This document shows positions 1-7,220 of a stretch of 64,000 nt of DNA, one piece after another. Every line of letters starts with the position of its first letter. The stretch's first letter is position 1. Source of the DNA: Clostridiales bacterium (GTDB taxonomy: Bacteria; Bacillota; Clostridia; Lachnospirales; Lachnospiraceae); assembly GCA_021203365.1 (NCBI GenBank), contig JAJQBI010000084.1:1-64000 (forward strand), read 5' to 3'. Under the pieces are notes generated by a model. It worked only from the letters and a program-made list of their open reading frames with translations. It made no database searches and was not told where the DNA came from. The position numbers and the translations under genes were made by a program.

Positions 1-238
1 CCAGTCCCTTCCGCTTAAACGTCGGCACTGGTTTCAGCTTCACACCCTTGTACTCTGTCAGTCCTCCGTTATCACAGCCCGTCCGGTTGTAGCAGGTGAC
101 CTCGCAGCCCATCTCTACCAAACGATGTGCCAACTCCTCTACCACAACTTCGATGCCGCCTCTGCTGCTGTCCATTGCCGGAACCGTCTTGTGCCCCAGC
201 ATTGCAATTTTTAGAGGTGTGTTTTTCTCCCTTTTCAT
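1..238 (-). CDS. Glycosyltransferase, GT4/DUF1972 type, N-terminal part only (runs off window)
   Basis: The minus-strand frame starts at ATG 238 after a purine-rich RBS and stays open to base 1. The protein begins MKREKNTPLKIAMLGHKTVP and continues with a GGIEVVVEEL segment and CEVTCYNR. This is the N-terminal Rossmann half of the rhamnosyl/glucosyltransferases of exopolysaccharide clusters, which transfer a sugar from a nucleotide donor to a lipid-linked acceptor at the inner face of the membrane. About 79 of an expected 380-400 residues are inside the window, so integrity cannot be judged. A truncated paralogue lies at 1898-2347 in the same orientation, which points to a duplication. Confidence 0.75.
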   Translation of the reverse strand, partial: MKREKNTPLKIAMLGHKTVPAMDSSRGGIEVVVEELAHRLVEMGCEVTCYNRTGCDNGGLTEYKGVKLKPVPTFKRKGL

Positions 239-290
239 AACTCAACATAACCCCTCTTTTATATCCGCATACATCTCATCTGGAAGTTTA

Positions 291-351
291 TTACAAGGTT
301 CTCCCGTGTGGTCTTCCTGACTGCATGTCAGGATCTTTTAATAAATCCTCA
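291..351. repeat. Intergenic direct repeat copy 1, containing a hairpin plus T-run
   Basis: About 60 bp matches 1732-1793 closely. Both copies begin TTACAAGGT and both hold CTGnCTGCAnGTCAGG followed by CTTTTAATAAA, that is, a CCTGAC/GTCAGG hairpin with a short T-run that could end plus-strand transcription. The repeat belongs to the duplicated GT/fic region. Confidence 0.7.
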
Positions 352-465
352 GATGTACACATTTCTTCTTTGCGTGAAATTGAAAACTGCTGTCCTGTTT
401 CATCCTTGCTATTTCTGTTTTTTGCTCGAGTTTGAAATCGTCGGTTCTCTATATTTCAAATTCTC

Positions 466-494
466 TTGACTTTCTGAAATAGCTCGGTTAAAAT
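466..494 (+). promoter_or_regulatory. fic promoter flanked by inverted TTTGAAATC sites
   Basis: TTGACT (466-471), a 17-bp spacer and TAAAAT (489-494) form a sigma-A promoter 42 bp upstream of fic. A perfect 10-bp inverted repeat, GTTTGAAATC (430-439) and GATTTCAAAC (504-513), brackets it. A third half-site, ATTTCAAAT, lies near 453-461. Because the Fic protein ends in a winged-helix-like domain, autoregulation through these sites is a reasonable inference. Confidence 0.65.
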
Positions 495-535
495 TAAATC
501 GGTGATTTCAAACTCACAGAAAGGTTGGTTCCTAA

Positions 536-1690
536 ATGGAAAATAAAATCCGTGCCGGAAAATTTGTTACAAACCTGTCCGGGGACATGGCTTACCAGTC
601 ATTTCTCCCCGCCTCGCTTCCTCCGATCCCTCCAATAAACATCGATGAGGAAATGACGCAGCTTTTGATTTCTGCTCACAGCCAGCTCACTCTTCTGGAT
701 GGACTCACAAAACGCATACCCAATATGCAGCTCTTTGTGTCTATGTATGTTCGGAAAGAAGCTCTGCTCTCGTCGCAGATTGAGGGCACACAGGCTACCT
801 TAGATGATATTCTCGACCCATTGTTAGAAGAGAATGCGAATCGTGATGTAGCTGATGTCGTCAATTACATTCACGCTGTTGATTTTGCCGTAAATCGCCT
901 TCAGTCTCTGCCGCTGTGCAATCGACTGATCCGCGAAACACACGCTGTCTTGATGGAGAACGTTCGTGGTCAGGAGAAAAATCCTGGTGAGTTTCGCTAC
1001 TCTCAAAACTGGATCGGCGGCCAGGGCAGCACCTTGAAAAACGCCCGCTATATCCCGCCAAACCCACAGGATATGATTGAATCTATGTCTGACCTGGAAA
1101 AGTTCATCAATGCGGAAGACTCCATAGACCATCTAATCCGTATTGCATTGATTCATTACCAGTTCGAGACAATCCATCCATTCCTGGACGGAAATGGTCG
1201 AATCGGGCGGTTGATTATCACCCTCTACCTGATGGAGAACCATGTGCTTTCTTCACCTGCACTGTATCTCTCCTGGTATCTCAAACAGAATCGTGTTGAG
1301 TACTATGATCGCATGTCTGAGGTCAGGAGAACGGGCGACTACGAGCAGTGGGTCAAGTTTTTCCTCCGTGCAGTTGCTGCTTCTGCCGAAGATGCCATTC
1401 GAACAGTCGATCAACTATCTACGCTTCACGACAGCAACCATCAGCTTGTCACTGATTCCTTTGGAACCCGCTCCAGGAAAAACGCCATGCAGCTTTTTTC
1501 ATATCTTGAGCAAAATCCTATCATAGAAATTCAGAAAACCGCTGCCGCTCTTAATATGGCATACAATACTGTCGCCAGATATGTCGCGGACTTTTGCCGT
1601 CTGGGTATTCTTCTGGAGAACACAAAAGGAACGAAAGCAAGAGTCTATTCTTACGAGCAATACCTGAAGATTCTTCGTGAGGATACGTGA
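536..1690 (+). CDS. fic: Fic family protein (protein adenylyltransferase) with C-terminal winged helix
   Basis: 384 aa. The Fic core motif HPFLDGNGRIGR (about residues 214-225) matches HxFx(D/E)GNGRxxR in full, so AMP transfer to a hydroxyl side chain of a target protein should be possible. An N-terminal SSQIEGT (79-85) fits the [S/T]xxxE[G/N] inhibitory helix, which places it among Fic proteins that autoinhibit in cis and need no separate antitoxin. A Fic_N-like region precedes the core. The last 80 residues (IIEIQKTAAALNMAYNTVAR and on) look like a winged helix for DNA binding. The start at 536 follows AGAAAGGTTGG. Its neighbours are exopolysaccharide remnants, and a broken second copy lies at 3067-3318. 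The target protein is unknown. Confidence 0.93.
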   Translation: MENKIRAGKFVTNLSGDMAYQSFLPASLPPIPPINIDEEMTQLLISAHSQLTLLDGLTKRIPNMQLFVSMYVRKEALLSSQIEGTQATLDDILDPLLEENANRDVADVVNYIHAVDFAVNRLQSLPLCNRLIRETHAVLMENVRGQEKNPGEFRYSQNWIGGQGSTLKNARYIPPNPQDMIESMSDLEKFINAEDSIDHLIRIALIHYQFETIHPFLDGNGRIGRLIITLYLMENHVLSSPALYLSWYLKQNRVEYYDRMSEVRRTGDYEQWVKFFLRAVAASAEDAIRTVDQLSTLHDSNHQLVTDSFGTRSRKNAMQLFSYLEQNPIIEIQKTAAALNMAYNTVARYVADFCRLGILLENTKGTKARVYSYEQYLKILREDT

Positions 1691-1731
1691 CTAATATTCC
1701 ATTTTCATCTAAGCACCCTCCTGAGTGCTTA

Positions 1732-1793
1732 TTACAAGGTCCTCTCGTGTAGTCTTCCTGGCTGCACGTCAGGTCCTTTTAATAAATACTCAG
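1732..1793. repeat. Intergenic direct repeat copy 2, likely fic terminator region
   Basis: Second copy of the 291-351 repeat. Just before it, AAGCAC/GTGCTT forms a hairpin, and inside it CCTGGC/GTCAGG is followed by CCTTTTAATAAA. Lying directly after the fic stop, it probably ends fic transcription. From 1794 to 1897 I see only a CCTCCTC/GAGGAGG inverted repeat (about 1813-1831) and a 9-bp inverted repeat AGAGTAAAA/TTTTACTCT (1868-1897) touching the stop codon of the truncated glycosyltransferase. Confidence 0.6.
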
Positions 1794-1897
1794 GTTTATG
1801 CGGCGGTTCCTCCTCAGTACGAGGAGGCTTTACAATTTACCTATAAGTGACACCCTCATATCCTACTAGAGTAAAAACTTGGGTCAAATTTTACTCT

Positions 1898-2347
1898 CTA
1901 AGTCCCACTAACAGCCCATTGCATAGGAAAATATGAGTTTTTCTTTAATCTACTATCAAATAGGACACCATGAATCGTACATACACATCTTCTTCCAAGA
2001 GCGCGTGGGAACCACATCCAGAAACACGGCCCTTCTGCGTGATAGTGGATCACATCATAGCCGCCGAAGGTAGCTTTGATTGTCGCCCATAGCGATGACG
2101 ACATCGCTGCAAGCCCTTTCCGATGTAGTGTGAACACCGGTTTCAGCCTAACTCCCTTGTATTCTGACAACCCTCCATTATCGCAGCCTGTTCGGTTATA
2201 ACAGGTCACTTCACATCCCATATCAACCAGTCGCGGTGCCAGTTCCTCAACGACGACTTCTATGCCTCCTCTGGAGCTATCCATCGCGGGAACCGTCTTA
2301 TGCCCCAACATTGCTATCTTAAGGGGAGCATCCTTTTCAGTTTTCAT
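1898..2347 (-). pseudogene. Truncated GT4/DUF1972-type glycosyltransferase (second copy)
   Basis: 149 codons from ATG 2347. The N-terminus (KIAMLGHKTVPAMDSSRGG, then EVTCYNRTGCDNGGL) is nearly identical to the protein at 1-238, and YDVIHYHAEGPCFW and CTIHG are typical of the family. After CTIHG the sequence no longer resembles the family and a stop comes at 1898. More than 200 residues are missing, including the nucleotide-sugar-binding C-terminal domain, so it should be inactive. The 9-bp inverted repeat abutting the stop may mark the deletion or insertion point. Confidence 0.85.
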
Positions 2348-3066
2348 CTTTTAACATAACTCCTCTCAATTTCTACGATAGTGAACAGTTCCATATCCTT
2401 CTCCGAACAAAATATGTACATATCAAAATTGTCCTCGCCCCCAAGTATCGGTTACACGACAATAAGCCTGTAGTAGAATGACCTCCGCCATTCCGCTGCA
2501 GGCTTGTCTCAACCTCCTTCTTCAATTTTTACGCTCGTTCGATTGGGTCAAAACAGAGCAGCCAGAAGCCAACCGCTTCATCTACTCAGATTTTCGACTT
2601 GCTCAATCTCAGCATAAAAATTATATTCCAAGGAGACTAAGCCAAGCCAGAAATCCTTGTAAATAAAGGCTTCTTCGTGGTTGTCCCTATTATATCTCCA
2701 TCACCAGTACCCGCAACCGCAATATTCAGTCCACTCATTGTTCTATCTCCTCGTATGAATTCCTGTGGCAATTACCACAGCTGTCTTTCTATATATCAAA
2801 CTGTGAATGTCCACAGTCGTTTCTCTCAACTTCATCTCTTGCACTCATATTGTGCAATCCTTACAAAACATCTACCCCGTTTTTGTCTATTCCTTACAAA
2901 CTAAAATCGAGAAAAAAGTGTAAATATTTTTTGTTCTAATAGCACCTACGCCAGTGTGCAAAAAGTGAGCACTGTCCCAGCCTAATGCCCTGTCACTATT
3001 TCTGCTTTTCCCCTTGCCGAGAAAAATATGTGCAAAAAGTGGTCACTAATATAGCGCTATCCAGTG
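2348..3066. other. Intergenic debris with gene stub, palindromes and short repeats
   Basis: There is no complete gene. It contains the ugd-like stub (2637-2738), two spaced inverted repeats of matching design (CTGTGG-6-CCACAG at 2763-2780 and ACTGTG-6-CACAGT at 2800-2817), a TTGCAC-7-GTGCAA inverted repeat (2839-2857), and two near-identical 19-mers, TGTGCAAAAAGTGAGCACT (2955-2973) and TGTGCAAAAAGTGGTCACT (3029-3047). The 19-mers look like the repeated end sequences of an insertion element, but no transposase is present. Confidence 0.5.
2637..2738 (-). pseudogene. Remnant of a UDP-glucose 6-dehydrogenase 5' end
   Basis: A 33-codon minus frame opens at ATG 2738 after a strong GAGGAG site and reads MSGLNIAVAGTG. 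This is the dinucleotide-binding start of UDP-glucose/UDP-N-acetylglucosamine dehydrogenases that make uronic acids for capsule. After GTG, where a YVG-type continuation is expected, the sequence turns unrelated and stops at 2637. The intact RBS and start with the rest deleted fit the decay of this exopolysaccharide locus. The match is only about 12 residues, so identity is likely but not certain. Confidence 0.5.
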
Positions 3067-3318
3067 CACGCATATCTGAAGTCAGTCAAACAGACAACTA
3101 CGAGCGACGGGGTAAGTTTTTCCTCCGTTCAGTTGCTACCTCTACCGAAGATACTATTTGAACGGTCAATCAACTCTCTGCGCTTCATGACAGTAACCTG
3201 CAGCTTGTCACTGAGTCCTTTGGTATCCGCTCCAGAAAAAATGCCATACAGTTTTTCCTATCTTGAAGAAAATATCATAGAGATTCAGAGTAAAGCTTCA
3301 GCTCTTAATATGGCATAA
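3067..3318 (+). pseudogene. Fragment of a second fic gene
   Basis: The DNA aligns to fic positions about 1311-1562, with many shared blocks such as AAGTTTTTCCTCCGT, CAGCTTGTCACTGA and CTTAATATGGCATA. The fragment has an in-frame TGA (GATACTATTTGAACG) where intact fic reads GATGCCATTCGAACA, and it lacks the catalytic core and the 3' end. It starts abruptly about 20 bp after the second TGTGCAAAAAGTG repeat. It is a relic of the same duplication as the truncated glycosyltransferase. Confidence 0.85.
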
Positions 3319-3385
3319 AAACCGAAAACACCATTACAACTTCCGCCTGACAAATCATGCCCGCAACAGTTTAAACCACAAAAAT

Positions 3386-3430
3386 AAGTGCAGCTGTCAG
3401 GCTCAATGCCTCCCTGACAGCTACACTTTT
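3386..3430. terminator. Bidirectional Rho-independent terminator
   Basis: AGCTGTCAGG pairs with CCTGACAGCT, flanked by AAGTG/CACTT with one mismatch. It is followed by CACTTTT on plus and by CTTATTTTT on minus. It lies between the fic fragment and the 3' end of the broken sugar transferase and could serve both. Confidence 0.7.
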
Positions 3431-3569
3431 ATGGCACTAAAATAAGAACCCCTCAAGGCTCCCACTTTTCCGAATTCCATTTAATTGTTGAATCTCAAGT
3501 TTTTATTTTTCTTTCTGACACCTTCTCAAGAACTCTCCATTCCCTCCGTCTCTTTTCTCAGCCCCATTC

Positions 3570-4999
3570 TCACACCGCTCCGTCCCTTTTCAGGACAACG
3601 AGGATCGTCTTAAACAGTATTTTTATATCCAGCCAGAGAGACCATTCCAGAATGTATTTTGTATCAAGCGCCACCACCTGTTCGAAATCATTTATTTTCG
3701 TTCTTCCGCTGACCTGCCACATACCGGTGATTCCCGGCTTAATGGCCAGACGCTTGCGGTGTCGGAGTTCGTATTTTTCCCATTCATCCACCGTGGGCGG
3801 GCGGGTGCCCACCAGGCTCATGTCGCCTTTGAGCACATTCCAGAACTGAGGCAGCTCGTCGATGGAGGTCCGGCGGATAAAGGAGCCGATTCCCTTGATG
3901 ATGCGCGGATCGTCATCTATTTTAAACATCATGCCGTCCTGCACCTGGTTCTGCGTCAGAAGCTCCTTCTTTCGTTCCTCTGCATCCATGTACATGGAGC
4001 GGAATTTGTAGATCTTGAAGGGTTTTCCGTTCAGGCCGATCCGGGTCTGGGAAAAAAACACAGGACCCCGGGATTTTATGTAGATGGCCGGGGCGACAAA
4101 AAGAAAGGCGATCCCGGTGAGCAGGATTCCCACAAGCCCGCCCAGAATATCCATCCCCCGCTTGGTAATCCTCTGCCGGGCGGTGATCATCCGGACTGAT
4201 TTGGTCAGCACTGTATAGTTTCCGATTTTTTCTACGGTCTGGTTCATGCCCACACCCTGGGCAGCCGTGTCCGCCATCCACAGATGAATGGTGATCCCCA
4301 TCTCCATGCAGCCATCCACCAGACCCTGGGGGATTTTCATGTCCTCCGGAACATGGATAAAAACCTCATCCACCCAGTTTTCCTTCAGGAAGTGCAGCAC
4401 ATCCTCCCGATTCGCCACCACCGGAATTTCCTCGATCCTTTGCCCGGTGAGATCTCTGTCCAAAATGGCGATTCCGCTGATCCGGTACTCTCCAAAGTTG
4501 TTTTTCCGGATGTTGGAAACCACTTCCTGGCCTGGGCCAGGTTTTCACTGGAAAGAATGACCAGGGAATGATTTCCCTGGTTGGATTTTCCCCTGTACAT
4601 GAGAACGTTTTTCAGAAGGCATCGCCCGGCATACGTCAGGGCAAAATAAAACACTCCGAAAAGAAGGAATGTGAGACGGGAATATCCGCGGATATCCTCC
4701 GTCATAAACATATAAAACAACAGCACGGCTACCACGTAAAATACATGGATCAGGCTTTTTCACAATTCCGCCTGATGACCGCGCTTCAGAATTCCTTTAT
4801 AACTTTCATTAAAAAATACAACAAAAACATTCAGGGCAATCAGAGCCACTGAAATCCGGCCGTAGATCATACTCCCCCAGGAAAGGGAACCGCCGGCTTT
4901 TACCAGAACCGCCAGCCAGAAAGCCAGTTCCATGCAGACCATATCAAGCAGTGTAAAATCCCAGTGCTTATACCAGCGATATGTGCTTTTTTCGTACAT
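3570..4999 (-). pseudogene. Undecaprenyl-phosphate glycosylphosphotransferase, broken by a stop and a frameshift
   Basis: Starting at ATG 4999 (RBS AGGAAGG), the frame encodes N-terminal membrane helices and meets TGA at 4760-4762 (ILKRGHQAEL stop). The same frame resumes as KSLIHVFYVVAVLLFYMF. Near 4530 one base is missing (GCCAGGAAGTGG where GCCAGGGAAGTGG would keep frame). The rest, to 3570, is an intact bacterial sugar transferase domain with KRGMDILGG, KFRSMYMDAE, RRTSIDELPQFWNV, SLVGTRPP and KPGITGMWQVSGR. The repaired protein would be about 476 aa, the usual size of enzymes that load the first sugar phosphate onto undecaprenyl phosphate. The catalytic part alone is open from GTG 4523, but that has no good RBS. 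Confidence 0.88.
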
Positions 5000-5343
5000 T
5001 GCCCTTCCTCTTCTTGTTGAACTTTATTGTGCAGCTGCAATCGGACAGACCCTTTGTATGCAATTTACAGCCATACAAAGAATCTGTCCGATTTGTAACC
5101 ACATCGTTTGAAATCTTATGTCCCAAAGTTTCCGCTACGGCGCTGTCTCCATCCTGGCTCCGCGGGCCTTTCAGGGTATGCTTCGCCATTCCGCCTTCAT
5201 ACAGGCAGACTCCCACAACAGCGCTATAACATCCGGGAATTCTGAACGCGACGAAGCGACGATTCAGAATTCAGGGAATTTTTCAGGAAATCTTCTTCAT
5301 CCGGTCCGGACAGGCCCTGAGGGCCCACTTACAGACCAAATTG
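5000..5343 (-). promoter_or_regulatory. Long structured 5' leader of the sugar transferase
   Basis: About 340 nt separate the promoter from ATG 4999. It contains an interrupted 20-bp hairpin at 5039-5093 (11 bp, a 2x2 internal loop, 9 bp, 11-nt loop), a perfect 10-bp hairpin GAATTCTGAA/TTCAGAATTC at 5237-5272, and GGCCC/GGGCC near 5313-5325. None has a T-run in the minus direction, so they are not ordinary terminators. No protein frame here is convincing. A role in processive antitermination or another control of the glycan locus is inference. Confidence 0.5.
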
Positions 5344-5372
5344 ATTATAACACCGATTTTTAAGACTGTAAA
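5344..5372 (-). promoter_or_regulatory. Sigma-A promoter of the exopolysaccharide locus
   Basis: Minus-strand TTTACA (5367-5372), 17-bp spacer, TATAAT (5344-5349). It drives the long leader and the broken sugar transferase. Confidence 0.75.
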
Positions 5373-5501
5373 GAACGAGAAATGTCCAAAACAACGGCAA
5401 TTTTTACACTTATCTCTAAAAATGTGACGAAATTCTTTTTTTCCTTCCGGATTGTAGAATCTCTTCGCAGGGCAACGCTGTCGGCGCCTGCCACAGCCGC
5501 C

Positions 5502-5533
5502 AAAAAAACAGAGGAGCCAGGCCCCTCTGTTTC
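5502..5533 (-). terminator. Rho-independent terminator of the DUF1703-type gene
   Basis: AACAGAGG pairs with CCTCTGTT around a GC-rich centre and seven T follow on the minus strand. It lies 27 bp past the stop of the gene at 5560. Confidence 0.85.
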
Positions 5534-5559
5534 ACTCTTTCCGGAAAATCATCTGATTT

Positions 5560-7149
5560 CTATATCTTTTCGATCACACAGCTGTGTCTCTTCGCTTCCT
5601 CCCCCTTTGCGCCCTTTTCATAATTGATTCCCACCAGCAGCAGACTCCCGAAGCAGTCTTTCAGCACTCCGTCATACCGTTTGTCATGAATCTGCCGGAT
5701 TGCGGTGTCTGCATCCATGTCGTATTTTAATTCGACAATCATTGCAGGCTTTTCAACTCCCTTTCTGGGAATAAAAGCGAGATCCGCAAAGCCTTTCCCC
5801 GCGGGAAACTCCCGAACAATGCTGTAATAACGCTTTGCCGTATAATAAGCGATTGTAATTGCACAGCTCAGGGAAGCTTCATTATTATACTGAAGCACAG
5901 AAGCCACAGACTCGTGAATGGCTTCCAGCGCTTCCGCCACTGTGTTTTCATCCTCCCGGAGGGTTGCCTCCAGCAGCCTTTCCGAATCTGCCACAGCTCT
6001 GCCGACGATCCCCCAGCCTTCATTACTCACCGCGTCCTCAAATGCTTCCGCCACCTCCAGATTTGGAATGTAAACCTCTCTTTTTTCTGAATCGTAGGCA
6101 AGATAGCCCAGATGGATCAGAAGAGTCAGTACATCGTTTCGATTCCTGAAGGAAACCAGATCATTCTGAAACGTGCTGATTCTTATGGCTGTCGGCCTGC
6201 CTCCAAGCATTTCAATAACCGCGTTTCTCAACCCGTCATAGTCCATGCTGATATATTCCTTCAGACTTTCAAACGTTTCCGTCTGTGTCCAGTAATTCTT
6301 AAATCTGTGAAATTGCACGGCCTTCATAACGGAACTGGGGCTGTAAACGGATTTCAGATCATCAAACGAATACCCGTCATACCACTGTTTCATTTCATCA
6401 AAATCCACGCCGAATCTGTCACAGAGCGCGGTCACCTCTGTTTCCGTAAAACCTGCATATCTGGACAAAATCAGCGGATCCGCCATGGTAAATTCCATAA
6501 AATCAGTCAGTGCAGATTCCGTCCCATATTTTTTGATTGGAAGAATACCCGTCATATATGCGGCCGCAATCGTCTCATCTGTCGCAACTCCGCCCTTAAA
6601 AAGGCCCCGCAAAAGCTGCACATATTCTTTCTGAAGTGCCGCATCGTTTTTCGCTTCACGGAAAAGCGCATCCCATTCGTCTATAATAATGACAAATTTC
6701 TCTTTCGTATTACCGCAAATATTTGCAAGTACACGGGGCAGAGATCGGTCACCGGCACGGACATAATCCGGAAACTTTTCCCTTAATTCAGAAATCACAC
6801 TGGTCTGTATATCCTGAACAATATGATCCATATCCTCCGTGACTGAAACAAACCAGGTAATATCCAGGTAAATCACGTCATATTTGTTAAGATACTTATC
6901 AAATGAATCCTTCCCCGATATTTCCAGTCCCTCAAAAAGCGAACGCGAGTCACAGCTCTTATCATAATAGGCACAGAGCATCTTCGCGGCAAAGGATTTT
7001 CCAAAACGCCTGGGACGGCTGAAGCTTGTGAGCTTCTGAGGGGTATCGATCGTCTGATTTACATAACCGATCAGGCCGGTTTTATCCACATAAATTCCAT
7101 TTAATATTGTCTGAAAGCCCCCGTTTCCAGGGTTTAAATAGAGTCCCAT
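5560..7149 (-). CDS. AAA-ATPase-like / PD-(D/E)XK nuclease-like protein (DUF1703 type)
   Basis: 529 aa from ATG 7149, chosen because CAGGGGGTG precedes it and family members start near MGLYLNPGNGGF. The N-terminal AAA-ATPase-like domain has a Walker-like segment SRPRRFGKSF (about residues 44-53) and a Walker B-like FVIIIDEWDAL. The C-terminal half has YIPNLEVAEAF and a nuclease-like core AMIVELKYDMDAD with the ExK pair. This large paralogous family is common in Bacteroidetes and Clostridia. Its role is unknown; defence or mobile-element links have been suggested. It stands alone between two terminators. Confidence 0.88.
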   Translation of the reverse strand: MGLYLNPGNGGFQTILNGIYVDKTGLIGYVNQTIDTPQKLTSFSRPRRFGKSFAAKMLCAYYDKSCDSRSLFEGLEISGKDSFDKYLNKYDVIYLDITWFVSVTEDMDHIVQDIQTSVISELREKFPDYVRAGDRSLPRVLANICGNTKEKFVIIIDEWDALFREAKNDAALQKEYVQLLRGLFKGGVATDETIAAAYMTGILPIKKYGTESALTDFMEFTMADPLILSRYAGFTETEVTALCDRFGVDFDEMKQWYDGYSFDDLKSVYSPSSVMKAVQFHRFKNYWTQTETFESLKEYISMDYDGLRNAVIEMLGGRPTAIRISTFQNDLVSFRNRNDVLTLLIHLGYLAYDSEKREVYIPNLEVAEAFEDAVSNEGWGIVGRAVADSERLLEATLREDENTVAEALEAIHESVASVLQYNNEASLSCAITIAYYTAKRYYSIVREFPAGKGFADLAFIPRKGVEKPAMIVELKYDMDADTAIRQIHDKRYDGVLKDCFGSLLLVGINYEKGAKGEEAKRHSCVIEKI

Positions 7150-7169
7150 AAGTATGAACACCCCCTGAG

Positions 7170-7206
7170 AAAAATCCGGCACAACACGGCCGCCAAAAAT
7201 GCCGGA
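7170..7206 (-). terminator. glmS terminator
   Basis: TCCGGCA/TGCCGGA stem, with TTTTT following on the minus strand, 15 bp after the glmS stop. Confidence 0.75.
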
Positions 7207-7220
7207 ACAACTCCCTGCGT

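Noticed and set aside
2478-2904. Two small plus frames (62 and 75 codons) in the debris region
   Set aside because: They have no RBS or homology, and the first overlaps the ugd-like stub on the other strand.
4968-5216. 82-codon minus frame in the sugar-transferase leader
   Set aside because: It overlaps the large hairpin, has no homology that I recognise, and runs into the true start at 4999 in another frame.
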